Part shown: in pieces, positions 45,127 to 54,045 of the stretch
How the letters are laid out: every line of letters begins with the position of its first letter
How positions within the stretch are numbered: position 1 is the stretch's first letter
DNA from: Chromobacterium sp. ATCC 53434
Lineage (GTDB): Bacteria; Pseudomonadota; Gammaproteobacteria; Burkholderiales; Chromobacteriaceae
Assembly (NCBI RefSeq): GCF_002848345.1
Contig: NZ_CP025429.1
Span: forward strand, 124,001-188,000
Reading direction: 5' to 3'
Length of the DNA stretch: 64,000 nt
Position numbers and translations under genes: made by a program
The notes under the pieces: generated by a model
What the model saw: only the letters and a program-made list of their open reading frames with translations
Database searches by the model: none
What the model was told of the DNA's origin: nothing

Positions 45127-45669
45127 ATGGGCCGGATGCATCAGGCCGGGCTGACCTGGCTGGAGTTGATGACGGTGCTGGCGATCGCCGCCGTCCTCGC
45201 CTGCCTGGCCTGGCCCGAGCTGGCCGCGGCGCGGGAGCGGCAGTCGCTGCGCGGCCACGCGCTGGCCTTGTTGGGCGGCCTGCACCATGCCCGCGCCGCG
45301 GCCTTGCAGCGCAATCGGCCGGTTTATCTGTGCGCGGCCAATCTGAAGGTGAATCGGGAGTTGCAGGGCTGCTTGCCGCCGCAGCGCGGCGACAGCCAGT
45401 CGTGGCCGGAAGGCGCGCTGGTGTTCGCCGACAAGGGCGCCGGCAACGGCCGTTACGATAGCGGCGAGCGACTGCGGCTGGCGATGTTCGACGGCGGCAG
45501 GATCGATGTCAGCGGACCGACGCGCTTGCTGACGCTGAGCGGGGAGGGGCGTTTGCAAGCCGCCCGACCGCTGGTTTTCCAGCTGCGGGGGCGGCGTCAA
45601 TGCTTGCGGCTGACGGTGGCCGCCGATGGCCGGGGACGCTTGGGCGAGATTGGCGATGGCTGCGCCTGA
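45127..45669 (+). CDS. fimT: FimT/GspH-type minor pilin
   Basis: 180 residues from the ATG at 45127 (GGAG seven bases before), preferred because it puts a short leader before the prepilin site. Class III signal: MGRMHQAG | LTWLELMTVLAIAAVLACLAWPEL, with Glu5 present. The C-terminal part (YLCAANLKVNRELQGC; VFADKGAGNGRYDSGERLRL) matches GspH/FimT domains. It opens a five-gene minor pilin cluster and would join the priming complex of the type IV pilus. Confidence 0.88.
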   Translation: MGRMHQAGLTWLELMTVLAIAAVLACLAWPELAAARERQSLRGHALALLGGLHHARAAALQRNRPVYLCAANLKVNRELQGCLPPQRGDSQSWPEGALVFADKGAGNGRYDSGERLRLAMFDGGRIDVSGPTRLLTLSGEGRLQAARPLVFQLRGRRQCLRLTVAADGRGRLGEIGDGCA

Positions 45670-46150
45670 GCGAGGCTTCGGCATGGTGGAGGCCTTGCTG
45701 GCGCTGACCATCTGGGCGGTGGCGATGCTGGCCCTGGCCGGCGTCCAGGGACGCATGCTGCTGCAGGCGCGCGACGCGGAGGCGCAGGACCGGATCGAAG
45801 AGGCGGTGTCCAACCTGGCCAATGCGATGCGGTCCGGTCCTGAGGCGTGGCTGCCGCATTATCTGGAAAGCGTCGATGGCGATCATCCGGCGGCGGCGGA
45901 CTGCGTGAGCGGCTGTTCGGCGCAGCAGTTCGCCGCCGCCGGCCTGGCCCGCTTCAAGCGCGAGCTGCGGGATATCGGCCAGGGCGCGGGGGCGCGGGGC
46001 GTCGTCTGTCGAGCAGAGTCCCGGACGCGCCCCCGGCGGGACGCGCTCGCTTGCGACGGACGCGGTCCGCTGGCGATACGGGTGGCGTGGCGCAGCCGTC
46101 GCGGCGGGGTCTGGCGGGAGCATGCCGGTGTCTGGCCGTTGCAGCCGTAG
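45656..46150 (+). CDS. pilV: PilV-type minor pilin
   Basis: 164 residues from the ATG at 45656, overlapping fimT by 14 bases. Prepilin motif RG | FGMVEALLALTIWAVAMLALAG with Glu5. Central region EEAVSNLANAMRSGPEAWLPHYL and paired cysteines (DCVSGC) are like type IV pilus modification protein PilV. Short for the family. Confidence 0.85.
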   Translation: MAAPERGFGMVEALLALTIWAVAMLALAGVQGRMLLQARDAEAQDRIEEAVSNLANAMRSGPEAWLPHYLESVDGDHPAAADCVSGCSAQQFAAAGLARFKRELRDIGQGAGARGVVCRAESRTRPRRDALACDGRGPLAIRVAWRSRRGGVWREHAGVWPLQP

Positions 46151-46982
46151 CCGGCTGCGAGGCTCGTTGTTGCTGTCCAGCTTGTTGGCGGCGTCGCTGA
46201 CTTCGCTGGTGCTGGCCCTGTCGCTGGCGGTCTTGGCGACGATACAGCGCGAGGCGAGCGACGCCGAGCGTCGAATGAGCCGGCGGCAGGACGCGCGCTG
46301 GGCCGCGGCCGAGCTGGCGCGGGACCTGCTGCGCCATGGCCGCTTCGGTTGCGGCGCCAGGCCTTGGCAGGCCGGCGATTTCGGCGCCGGCGCATGGCAT
46401 TTGTGGCTGCCGGGGCGGGAGCTGGAAATCGGGCGGGTCCGGCACGACGCGGCGGGGCGCCTGGAGGCGATGGAGCTGGTCGGGCTGGCGCCGGAGTTCT
46501 GGCGGCCTTGGTCCCGGTTGTGGCTGGGCGATTGCGGCAGCGGCCGCGAGCTGGCCGGCGGAGACGCCCATTGGCAGGGTGCCGGCTCGACGCCGACGCT
46601 GCGGCTGACGCCGGCGTTCGATGGCGCCCATCTGCCGTCGCTGCAGCTGTGGCTCCCACGGGAGAGGCGCTACCGGCTGGTGGCCGACGGGCAGGCTTAT
46701 CGCCTGCTGACGCGGGAGCGGGACGGCGGGCTGGCCGATGGCGAGGAGCGGGTGCTGCTGGACGGCGTGCACAGCCTGAGCCTGCAATTGCTGGTGGCCG
46801 ATGGCTGTGGGGAGGCGGCGCGCTGGAGCTGGCGCGCGCCGTCCGATTTGCGTCCCGGACAGCTGCCTCAGGCGGCGAGGCTGGGTCTGGCATGGTATGC
46901 CGGCGGCGGGGAGGATGAGGTGAATCGCTTGAGCTACGATCTGGCGCTGGAGCCGGGTTTCACGTGCAAGGAGGCGTCATGA
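46128..46982 (+). CDS. PilW-like minor pilin, atypical prepilin motif
   Basis: 284 residues from a GTG at 46128 with GGGAG seven bases before; an ATG at 46122 leaves too little room for the ribosome-binding site. The hydrophobic N-terminus (RLRG | SLLLSSLLAASLTSLVLALSLAVLA) has Ser where prepilins have Glu5, as in pseudopilins of the GspK kind. The size and the position between pilV and pilX suggest PilW. The downstream region has ordered repeats of acidic/aromatic residues (LAPEFWRPWSRLWLGDCGSG). Overlaps pilV by 23 bases. Confidence 0.72.
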   Translation: MSGRCSRSRLRGSLLLSSLLAASLTSLVLALSLAVLATIQREASDAERRMSRRQDARWAAAELARDLLRHGRFGCGARPWQAGDFGAGAWHLWLPGRELEIGRVRHDAAGRLEAMELVGLAPEFWRPWSRLWLGDCGSGRELAGGDAHWQGAGSTPTLRLTPAFDGAHLPSLQLWLPRERRYRLVADGQAYRLLTRERDGGLADGEERVLLDGVHSLSLQLLVADGCGEAARWSWRAPSDLRPGQLPQAARLGLAWYAGGGEDEVNRLSYDLALEPGFTCKEAS

Positions 46983-47617
46983 GCCCGGCGCGCCAGGCTG
47001 GCGGCGCCCTGCCGCTGGTCCTGTCGCTGCTGGCGGTGCTGGGGCTGCTGGTGCTGTCGTCGTCGCAGCAGCTGGCCGGCGTCCAGCGGCAGGCGGACAA
47101 CGCGCAGGACAGACAGCGGGCGCAGATGCTGGCGCGCCAGGCGCTGAGGGGCGCCGAGCAATGGGTGTGGCGCATGGACCGCCGGCTGGCGCTGGCGGCG
47201 GCCGATCCCGGCGAGCTGTACGGCGAGGGACGGCTGTTCTCCCCCGGCTGCAACGGGCCCGAGGGCAGGGGGCTGTGCGAGCCGCAGGCGCCGCCGCAGC
47301 GCCGAACTCTCGATGGCCAGCCGCTGCTGCATCCGTGCGGGCGCAGCAGGGAGTATGCGTTGGAGGACATGGCGCCGCAGGCCGCTTGCCCGCAACGGGT
47401 GCGCAGCGGCTCACTCAGTTGGGCGAATCCGCGCTATGTGGTGGAGCTGGTCGATCCGCGCTTCGGCGCGGCCGGGGCGAGGGGACGGCTGTACCGGATC
47501 ACCGTGCGCGCCTGGGGGCACCATCCGTTCAGCGTGGCCACGCTGCAAAGCTGGTATCGCGTCGGCGGGGAGACGGATCCGGGCAGGCGATTGTCCTGGA
47601 CCGAGGTGGCGGAATGA
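46979..47617 (+). CDS. pilX: PilX-like minor pilin
   Basis: 212 residues from the ATG at 46979 (AAGGAGG upstream; ATGA overlap with the previous gene). N-terminus RQAGGALPLVLSLLAVLGLLVLSSSQQ, then QRAQMLARQALRGAEQWV, as in PilX (full-length helix followed by a Cys-containing globular part, CNGPEGRGLC). PilX lacks a strict Glu5 motif in other species too. Part of the pilus priming complex. Confidence 0.78.
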   Translation: MSPARQAGGALPLVLSLLAVLGLLVLSSSQQLAGVQRQADNAQDRQRAQMLARQALRGAEQWVWRMDRRLALAAADPGELYGEGRLFSPGCNGPEGRGLCEPQAPPQRRTLDGQPLLHPCGRSREYALEDMAPQAACPQRVRSGSLSWANPRYVVELVDPRFGAAGARGRLYRITVRAWGHHPFSVATLQSWYRVGGETDPGRRLSWTEVAE

Positions 47618-48036
47618 GGCGCGGCGGCGGTTTCAGCCTGACGGAGCTGCTCAGCTGCCTGGCGATCGCGGCGGTGCTGGTCGCGCTGACGGTGCCGGGC
47701 TACCGGCAGTATCTGCAGCGGGCGCGGCTGGCGGAGGCCAGGGCGGCCTTGATGGAGAACGGCCATTTCATGCAGCGCTGGTACCGCTTGCGCGGCGCCT
47801 ACCATCAGGACGGGCCGCCGGCCTGGCCCTTGCTGCCGGTGCTGGACACCGCGGCCTTCGTCATCGGCTTCAGCAGCGTGGCGCCGTCGTCGGACAATGT
47901 CGACCAGGCCAGCTTCATCATCGAGGCCAGGCCCAAGACCGGTTCCGGTCTGGAAGAGTGGCTGCTGAAGCTGGACCAGGACGGCAATATCCGCCAGTGC
48001 CGGCAGCAGGACGGCGTCGAGAACTGCCGGCTGTAG
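47614..48036 (+). CDS. pilE: PilE-type minor pilin
   Basis: 140 residues from the ATG at 47614 (ATGA overlap with pilX). Canonical class III signal: MRRGGG | FSLTELLSCLAIAAVLVALTVPGYRQYLQRARLAEA with Glu5. C-terminal disulfide loop candidate CRQQDGVENC. Ends the cluster, six bases before the convergent AmpG gene. In most Neisseriales or pseudomonad clusters pilY1 stands between pilX and pilE; here it is absent. Confidence 0.88.
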   Translation: MRRGGGFSLTELLSCLAIAAVLVALTVPGYRQYLQRARLAEARAALMENGHFMQRWYRLRGAYHQDGPPAWPLLPVLDTAAFVIGFSSVAPSSDNVDQASFIIEARPKTGSGLEEWLLKLDQDGNIRQCRQQDGVENCRL

Positions 48037-48041
48037 CGCGC

Positions 48042-49319
48042 TCAGGCCTGTTCCGGCGGCGGATCGTCCCCCCAGGGCGCCACCCGGACCAGCAGCATCA
48101 TGCCCGGTATCGCCAGCGCGGTGCACAGGAAGAAGAAGGAGGTCCAGCCGACCGAATCGACGAGGTAGCCGGTGGCGGCGTTGGCCAGCGTGCGCGGCAC
48201 CGCGGCCAGGCTGGTGAACAGCGCGAACTGGGTGGCGGTGTAGGCAGGATGCGTGCTGCGGGCGATGAAGGCGACGAAGGCCGCGGTGCCAAGGCCGACG
48301 CCCAGCGCCTCGAAGCCTATGACCACCGCCAGCATCGCCAGCTGCTCGGCGCCGACGCTGTCGAAGCGGCCGTAGCTGGCCAGCCAGGCGAAGCCCAGTA
48401 TCGACACCACCTGCACCACGCCGAAGGCCCACAGCGCGCGGTTGATGCCGAGCTTGATCATCCACAGGCCGCCCAGCAGGCCGCCGATCACCGCCGGCCA
48501 CAGCCCGGCGTGTTTGGCCACCAGGCCGATCTGCGATTTGGCGTAGCCCATGTCGAGATAGAACGGCGTCGCCAGCGAGGTGGCCATGCTGTCGCCCAGC
48601 TTGTACAGGAAGATGAAGCCGAGTATCCACAAGGCGTCCCGCCAGCCCCGGCGGGCGAGGAACTCGTGGAACGGTTCCACCACCGCTTCGCACAGCGTCT
48701 TCGGACTGCCGGGGGCCTGAGCCGGCTCTTTCACCATCAAGGTCATCAGCGCGCCGGGCAGCATGAACAGCGCGGTGACGACGAACACACTGCCCCAGTC
48801 CAGGTGGTCGGCCAGAATCAAGGACAAGGAACCCGGCACCAGGCCGGCCAGCCGGTAGGCGTTGATGTGCACGGTATTGCCGAGGCCGAGCTGGGTATCG
48901 CTGAGAATCTCGCGGCGGAAGGCGTCCAGCACGATGTCCTGGCTGGCGGAGAAGAAGGCGACCGCCAGCGCCAGGCCGGCGATGCTCCAGATGTCCTGGC
49001 GCGGGTCGAACAGGCCGAACAGCGCCAGCGCGGCCAGCAAGGCCAGCTGGCTGGCCAGCATCCAGCCGCGGCGGCGGCCCAACAGCGGCAGCGCGTAGCG
49101 GTCCAGCAGCGGCGACCACAGGAATTTCCAGGTGTAGGGCAGGCCGATCAGCGCGAACAGGCCGATGGACTTCAGATCGACGCCCTCGCTGCGCAGCCAG
49201 GCCGGCAGCAGGTTGAGCAGGGTATACAGCGGCAGGCCGGAGGCGAAGCCGGTGAACACGCAGACGAGCATGGTGCGCGAGAACACGTCGCGCCGCCAGT
49301 GGATGGTGGCCAGGGTCAT
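48042..49319 (-). CDS. ampG: AmpG-family muropeptide permease
   Basis: 425 residues, 12 membrane helices, MFS. AmpG hallmarks: GFASGLPLYTLLNLLPAWLR, GLPYTWKFLWSPLLDRY, FSASQDIVLDAFRREIL and IGLVAKHAGLW. Imports anhydro-muropeptides for wall recycling and can affect beta-lactamase induction. No ampR/ampC in the window. Confidence 0.9.
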   Translation of the reverse strand: MTLATIHWRRDVFSRTMLVCVFTGFASGLPLYTLLNLLPAWLRSEGVDLKSIGLFALIGLPYTWKFLWSPLLDRYALPLLGRRRGWMLASQLALLAALALFGLFDPRQDIWSIAGLALAVAFFSASQDIVLDAFRREILSDTQLGLGNTVHINAYRLAGLVPGSLSLILADHLDWGSVFVVTALFMLPGALMTLMVKEPAQAPGSPKTLCEAVVEPFHEFLARRGWRDALWILGFIFLYKLGDSMATSLATPFYLDMGYAKSQIGLVAKHAGLWPAVIGGLLGGLWMIKLGINRALWAFGVVQVVSILGFAWLASYGRFDSVGAEQLAMLAVVIGFEALGVGLGTAAFVAFIARSTHPAYTATQFALFTSLAAVPRTLANAATGYLVDSVGWTSFFFLCTALAIPGMMLLVRVAPWGDDPPPEQA

Positions 49320-49410
49320 GGGCTTCTTGTCGTGATGGTGGACGGGCCGCCCGCGCTGACGCGCGGGCGGATGTCGGCGACGGCGGGCGGCAGGCCCGCC
49401 GGGGACGGTG

Positions 49411-49599
49411 TCAGCGCCGCAGCGCCTGGGCTATCTTCTGGTCGGTCTTGTACTGGCTGAGCGAGTACACCGACCACAGCGCGGCCGGCAGCCAGCCTAT
49501 CAGCGTCAGCTGCAGGATCAGGCAAAACACGCCGGCGAACGGCCGGCCTATGGTGAAGAACTGCAGCCAGGGCAGGAAAATGGCCAACAGCAGGCGCAT
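49411..49599 (-). CDS. YqaE/Pmp3-family small membrane protein
   Basis: 62 residues with two membrane segments: LLLAIFLPWLQFFTIG and VFCLILQLTLIGWLPAALWSVY, ending in YKTDQKIAQALRR. This matches the Pmp3/YqaE stress-associated proteolipid family. Lies between ampG and metW, same strand. Confidence 0.9.
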   Translation of the reverse strand: MRLLLAIFLPWLQFFTIGRPFAGVFCLILQLTLIGWLPAALWSVYSLSQYKTDQKIAQALRR

Positions 49600-49625
49600 G
49601 CGTCTCTCCTATCGCGATCCGGAAT

Positions 49626-50222
49626 TCAGTCGCGCGCCACCCGGTAGAAGGCCAGGCTGCCGCGCAGGTTCGGCAACAAGGATACCCGCTTGCCCTTGTC
49701 CATGACCACCCTTTCCCTCACCCGGACGCGGTTCTTGGCGCACAGCGCCTCGAAGTCGCCCAGCATGCACCAGTGGATATTGGGGGTGTCGTACCACTGG
49801 TACGGTATGGTGTCCGACACCGGCATCCGGCCCTGCAGTATCTGCCGGCGGTTCTGCCAATAGCCGAAATTGGGGAAGGTGACGATGGCCTCGCGGCCGA
49901 CGCGCAGCATCTCGTTCAAGATCGCCTCGGTATGGCGCATCGCCTGTATCGTCTGCGACAGCACCACGTGGTCGAAGCGGTGGTCCTCGAAGTCGGCGAG
50001 GCCGGTTTCCAGGTCGCCCTGGATCGCGTTGACGCCGGACGTGACGCAACGCACCACGTTGGCGACGTCGAAATCGACGCCGTAGCCCCGCACCCGCTTG
50101 TCGCGCTGCAACGCCGCCAGCAGCTGTCCGTCGCCGCAGCCGAGGTCCAGCACCCGGCTTTCGGGGGCGATCCAGTCGGCGATCAGCCTGAGGTCGGGGC
50201 GGAGAGTCTCGATGGCGCTCAT
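49626..50222 (-). CDS. metW: MetW methyltransferase-like protein
   Basis: 198 residues. SAM-dependent methyltransferase fold: [15 protein letters not shown] binding motif, then [32 protein letters not shown] and [19 protein letters not shown]. It is the usual partner of MetX in proteobacteria and is required for its activity in studied cases. ATGA overlap with metX. Confidence 0.95.
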   Translation of the reverse strand: MSAIETLRPDLRLIADWIAPESRVLDLGCGDGQLLAALQRDKRVRGYGVDFDVANVVRCVTSGVNAIQGDLETGLADFEDHRFDHVVLSQTIQAMRHTEAILNEMLRVGREAIVTFPNFGYWQNRRQILQGRMPVSDTIPYQWYDTPNIHWCMLGDFEALCAKNRVRVRERVVMDKGKRVSLLPNLRGSLAFYRVARD

Positions 50223-51361
50223 GCGTTCACCTCTCCGGCGACGCGGTCCAGGTAGGCGCGCATCAGGTCGACATACGGTTGATCGGTCATCAAGAAGGCG
50301 TCGTGACCGTGCGTCGACTCGATCTCGGCGTAGCTGACGCGCTTGCCGGCGGCGATCAGCGCCTTGACCGTCTCGCGCGAGCGTTCCGGCGAGAAGCGCC
50401 AGTCGCTGGTGAAGCTGGCCACCAGGAACTGCGCCTGGGCCGGCCTCAGCGCCGCCGCCAGATCGCCGCCGCAGTCCTTGGCCGGGTCGAAGTAATCGAG
50501 CGCCTTGGTCATCAGCAGATAGGTGTTGGCGTCGAAGTAGTCGGAGAACTTGTCGCCCTGGTAGCGCAGATAGCTTTCGATCTCGAACTCCACGTCGTAG
50601 CCGAAGCGGTATTCGCCGGAGCGCAGCATGCGGCCGAATTTCTCGCCCATGCCGTCGTCCGACAGATAGGTGATGTGGCCCAGCATCCGCGCCAGCCTGA
50701 GGCCGCGGCGGGGGATGGCGCCTTGTTGGTAGAAGTCGCCGCCGTGGAATTCCGGGTCGGTGAGGATGGCCTGGCGCGCGACGTCGTTGAAGGCGATGTT
50801 CTGCGCCGACAGCTTCGGCGCCGACGCGATCACCAGCGCGTGGGCGACGCGTTCCGGGTAGGCGATGCTCCAGTGCAGCGCCTGCATGCCGCCGAGCGAG
50901 CCGCCTATGATCGCCGCCCAGCGTGCGATGCCGAGACGATCGGCCAGCCGCGCCTGCGAGGCGACCCAGTCCGGCACCGTCACGACCGGGAAGGCCGAAC
51001 CCCAAGGCAGGCCGGTGGCCGGATTGACGCTGGACGGGCCGGTGCTGCCGTGGCAGCCGCCGAGGTTGTTGACGCCGACGACGAAGAAGCGGCGGGTGTC
51101 TATCGGTTTGCCGGGGCCTATCATATTGTCCCACCAGCCGACGGCCTTGTCGTCGGCGTGGTGGCGGCCGGCGACGTGGTGATGGCCGGACAGCGCGTGG
51201 CAGATCAGGATGGCGTTGCTTTTGTCGGCGTTCAGTTCGCCGTAGGTCTCGAAGCGCAGCTGGTAGCCGGGCAGCGCGGCGCCGCTGGCCAGCGGCAGCG
51301 GCAGGTCGAACGCGGCATCTTGGGCCGCGACGATGCCTACCGAACAATGGGTGTCGGTCAT
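50219..51361 (-). CDS. metX: Homoserine O-acyltransferase MetX
   Basis: 380 residues, alpha/beta hydrolase fold. Acylates homoserine in methionine synthesis. Nucleophile Ser155 in [14 protein letters not shown]; family signatures [30 protein letters not shown] and [10 protein letters not shown] with the catalytic Asp/His. Many proteobacterial MetX with MetW use succinyl-CoA rather than acetyl-CoA; I cannot decide this from sequence alone. A hairpin-containing leader precedes it. Confidence 0.95.
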   Translation of the reverse strand: MTDTHCSVGIVAAQDAAFDLPLPLASGAALPGYQLRFETYGELNADKSNAILICHALSGHHHVAGRHHADDKAVGWWDNMIGPGKPIDTRRFFVVGVNNLGGCHGSTGPSSVNPATGLPWGSAFPVVTVPDWVASQARLADRLGIARWAAIIGGSLGGMQALHWSIAYPERVAHALVIASAPKLSAQNIAFNDVARQAILTDPEFHGGDFYQQGAIPRRGLRLARMLGHITYLSDDGMGEKFGRMLRSGEYRFGYDVEFEIESYLRYQGDKFSDYFDANTYLLMTKALDYFDPAKDCGGDLAAALRPAQAQFLVASFTSDWRFSPERSRETVKALIAAGKRVSYAEIESTHGHDAFLMTDQPYVDLMRAYLDRVAGEVNA

Positions 51362-51446
51362 TGGGGCCTCTTCTATTTGTCCGCGTCCGCCGCCCTCTGT
51401 CGGGGCTGGTCTGGACGCGGTCTCCTGCGGCTACCGGTCGATTATA
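51362..51446 (-). promoter_or_regulatory. metX promoter and hairpin leader
   Basis: A perfect -10 TATAAT (plus-strand ATTATA 51441-51446) lies ~80 bases before the metX start; I find no good -35. The leader holds an 8-bp inverted repeat, CCGCGTCC (51381-51388) / GGACGCGG (51413-51420). It could form a regulatory stem-loop, but I see no known SAM riboswitch pattern. Confidence 0.4.
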
Positions 51447-51529
51447 TCCATAACATGCGCTTGCGCGGGAGTATGGCGCGCCGGGATAATCGGCTGGGTT
51501 TCCGCCACGGCCCCAATACGGTCCCCATC

Positions 51530-51712
51530 ATGCTCGGACGCCTGTTCAAATTCTTCGCGCTATGCCTGCTGGCCTGGGCCGTCGCCCGCTTCTTCCTGAA
51601 GCCGGGTCAGCGGCGCGGCCTGCACGAGCTGGTTTCCGCGCTGGCGATCGCGCTGCTGGCCAGCGCCGGTTTGTTCTGCATTCTGTACTGGCTGGGGTGG
51701 CATCGGCTGTAG
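51530..51712 (+). CDS. Small two-helix membrane protein
   Basis: 60 residues with two membrane segments (LFKFFALCLLAWAVARFFL and LVSALAIALLASAGLFCILYWLGW) separated by a basic loop (KPGQRRGLHE). The pattern looks protein-like and avoids being an antisense shadow, since no gene lies opposite. No ribosome-binding site is clear; an in-frame ATG at 51473 is an alternative start. Function unknown. Confidence 0.55.
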   Translation: MLGRLFKFFALCLLAWAVARFFLKPGQRRGLHELVSALAIALLASAGLFCILYWLGWHRL

Positions 51713-51794
51713 GGCGGCTTTTGGCTTCTCCGCCTGGGCGGCGGAACGCGAAGCGAGCCGTTGCGGTCCGCGCCCGTTGGTGGGCATCGACATG

Positions 51795-51817
51795 AAAAAC
51801 CGCCCGGGAGGGCGGTT
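51795..51817 (-). terminator. Terminator of the 51826-52266 gene
   Basis: Stem AACCGCCC / GGGCGGTT (51798-51805, 51810-51817), loop GGGA; T-run on the minus strand (51795-51799). Confidence 0.85.
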
Positions 51818-51825
51818 GGTGAGGC

Positions 51826-52266
51826 TTACTTGGCTTGGCTGGCGGTGGGTTTGTCCGTCGGGGTGTCGAGATCGGTGCGCTTGCCGCCGATGAATTTGAC
51901 CAGGTTGGCCGCCCAGTGGTTGACGATAGGGTGGATTTCGGCGCCGAACTGGGTCTGCTTGTAGTTCAGATCCACGCTGGAGCCGTAGCGCAGCTGGTAG
52001 CCGGTCGCATCGTAGACGACGTCGAGCACCAGCTCATGGTTGCCTTTGACGTGCTTGAGCGACAGTTTGCCGGGCTGGTCGGCTACGACTGTCCAATCCA
52101 GCATCGCGCCGGCCTTGATGATGGCGTTCTTGTTCTGGTTGATGTCGCCGTTTTCCGCGGCCAGCGCGATGCGGCCCGGCAGCGCCAGCGGTTCATGGCG
52201 GGCGAAGGCCGGTTGGCACAGCAGAAAGCCGAACAGGGTCAGAACGAGTGCGATGAGCTTTTTCAT
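51826..52266 (-). CDS. Secreted protein of unknown function
   Basis: 146 residues. Signal peptide MKKLIALVLTLFGFLLCQPAFA. The mature part starts RHEPLALPGRIALAAENGD and contains LDWTVVADQPGKLSLKHVKGNHELVLDVVYD and DLNYKQTQFGAEIHPIVNHWAAN. It resembles small periplasmic proteins described only as hypothetical in related genomes; no motif recognised. Monocistronic, with its own terminator. Confidence 0.8.
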   Translation of the reverse strand: MKKLIALVLTLFGFLLCQPAFARHEPLALPGRIALAAENGDINQNKNAIIKAGAMLDWTVVADQPGKLSLKHVKGNHELVLDVVYDATGYQLRYGSSVDLNYKQTQFGAEIHPIVNHWAANLVKFIGGKRTDLDTPTDKPTASQAK

Positions 52267-52504
52267 GAGGCGAATTCTAAATCAAGAGAGAGAAAACCCC
52301 GTCGGGCGGGGTGCTGGCGCGGCAGGCCTGGGCCATGTCCGCAGCATGGCGCGAGTTTATCAGAACCGAGGCCTGGACCGTCGTATGCATTATTGTCAAT
52401 ATTGAGATTGTCGCAAGGACTTGGGGCCGCTTGAACGGATATCGGCACCGACTGTCAGAATCGGCATCTTGATCCGACCAAGTGGAAACGACAGGAGCGC
52501 CGCC

Positions 52505-53422
52505 ATGCTGATCAGGAAACCCGCCGACCATACCCCGTCGGAAATCACGCCGGAAACCGTTTATTTCAACCGCCGCGCCTTCATGCTCGGCGCCGCCGGC
52601 CTGCTGCTGGCGGCCGAGGCGCCGGCCGCCCTCAACGCGAAGAAAAGCCCGCTGTCGCGGCTGGCCGCCGACGACAAGCCCAATCCGCTGCGCGACATCA
52701 ACAGCTACAACAACTTCTACGAGTTCGGCACCGACAAGTCCGACCCGGCCGCCAACGCGCACACCTTGCATACCCGGCCGTGGAGCGTGCTGGTCGACGG
52801 CGAGGTGGCCAAGCCGCGCCGCTTTGCCATCGAGGAGCTGCTGAAGCTGCCGCTGGAGGAGCGCGTCTACCGGCTGCGCTGCGTCGAGGGCTGGAGCATG
52901 GTGATTCCCTGGGTCGGCTTTCCGTTGGCCAGCCTGATCAAGCAGATGAACCCGACCTCGCGCGCCAAGTACGTGGCGTTCGAGACACTGCAGCGGCCGA
53001 GCGAGATGCCGGGCCAGCGCCAGGCGGTGCTGGACTGGCCGTACCGCGAGGGCCTGCGCATCGACGAGGCCATGCATCCGCTGACCATTCTCGCCGTCGG
53101 CCTGTACGGCAATGCGCTGCCTAACCAGAACGGCGCGCCCATCCGGCTGGTGGTGCCGTGGAAATACGGCTTCAAGAGCATCAAGTCCATCGTCGGCATC
53201 CGGTTGCAGGAGACGATGCCGGCCACCAGCTGGAACCTGGCCAACGCCCATGAGTACGGCTTCTACTCCAACGTCAATCCGGAGGTCGACCATCCGCGCT
53301 GGAGCCAGGCGACCGAGCGCCGCATCGGCGAGTTCTTCAAGCGCAAGACGCTGCCGTTCAACGGCTACGGCGAGCAGGTGGCCGGCCTGTACCGCGGCAT
53401 GGATCTGAGGAAGAACTTTTGA
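52505..53422 (+). CDS. msrP: Periplasmic methionine sulfoxide reductase, catalytic subunit
   Basis: 305 residues (E. coli MsrP/YedY 334). Tat signal [14 protein letters not shown] at ~22-35. Molybdopterin site: [15 protein letters not shown], Cys ligand in [20 protein letters not shown], and [14 protein letters not shown]. Repairs oxidised Met in envelope proteins. AGGAG lies eight bases before the ATG. ATGA overlap with msrQ. Confidence 0.96.
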   Translation: MLIRKPADHTPSEITPETVYFNRRAFMLGAAGLLLAAEAPAALNAKKSPLSRLAADDKPNPLRDINSYNNFYEFGTDKSDPAANAHTLHTRPWSVLVDGEVAKPRRFAIEELLKLPLEERVYRLRCVEGWSMVIPWVGFPLASLIKQMNPTSRAKYVAFETLQRPSEMPGQRQAVLDWPYREGLRIDEAMHPLTILAVGLYGNALPNQNGAPIRLVVPWKYGFKSIKSIVGIRLQETMPATSWNLANAHEYGFYSNVNPEVDHPRWSQATERRIGEFFKRKTLPFNGYGEQVAGLYRGMDLRKNF

Positions 53423-54045
53423 TGACGACGCTGCGCATGAAATTTCCCGCGCTCGCGGCAGAGCGCCGGCTCGCCGTCGGCAAGGTCCTGCTGTTCGTCG
53501 CCTGTCTGCTGCCGCTGGCGCGCGCCGCCTGGATCGTGCTGTCCGGCGCGGCGGTGAACCCGGTGGAGTTCATCACCCATTCCACCGGCACCTGGGCGCT
53601 GGTCTGGCTGCTGGCCACGCTGGCGATGACGCCGCTGCGCCGGCTCTCCGGCTGGGCCTGGCCGCTGCGATGCCGGCGCATGCTGGGCCTGTTCGCCTTC
53701 TTCTACGCCAGCCTGCATTTCACCACCTATGTCTGGCTGGACCAGTTCTTCGACTGGCCGCACATCGTGAAGGACATCACCAAGCGGCCCTTCGTCACCG
53801 TGGGCTTCGCCGCCGTCGCGCTGATGACGCCGCTGGCGCTGACCTCGACCCGGGGCTGGATGCGCCGGCTGGGCCGCAACTGGGGCCGGCTGCACCGGCT
53901 GGTGTATCCGGTGGCGGTGCTGGCCGTGGTCCATTACTGGTGGCTGGTGAAGAAGGACATCAGCCAGCCGCTGATCTACGCCGCGGTGCTGGCGGCGCTG
54001 CTGGGCCTGCGCGTCTGGTGGAGCTGGCGGCGGCGTTCCGCCTAG
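53419..54045 (+). CDS. msrQ: MsrQ haem b membrane subunit
   Basis: 208 residues, ~6 membrane helices, ferric-reductase-like. Motifs: [44 protein letters not shown] with haem His, and [19 protein letters not shown]. Passes electrons from the quinone pool to MsrP. Its stop shares CTAG with the convergent HPP-CBS gene. Confidence 0.96.
   Translation: MMTTLRMKFPALAAERRLAVGKVLLFVACLLPLARAAWIVLSGAAVNPVEFITHSTGTWALVWLLATLAMTPLRRLSGWAWPLRCRRMLGLFAFFYASLHFTTYVWLDQFFDWPHIVKDITKRPFVTVGFAAVALMTPLALTSTRGWMRRLGRNWGRLHRLVYPVAVLAVVHYWWLVKKDISQPLIYAAVLAALLGLRVWWSWRRRSA

Noticed and set aside
51362..51446. Known SAM riboswitch before metX
   Set aside because: Only one 8-bp stem is visible; the multi-stem core of SAM-I or the pseudoknot of SAM-II cannot be traced, so it is listed only as an unassigned leader.
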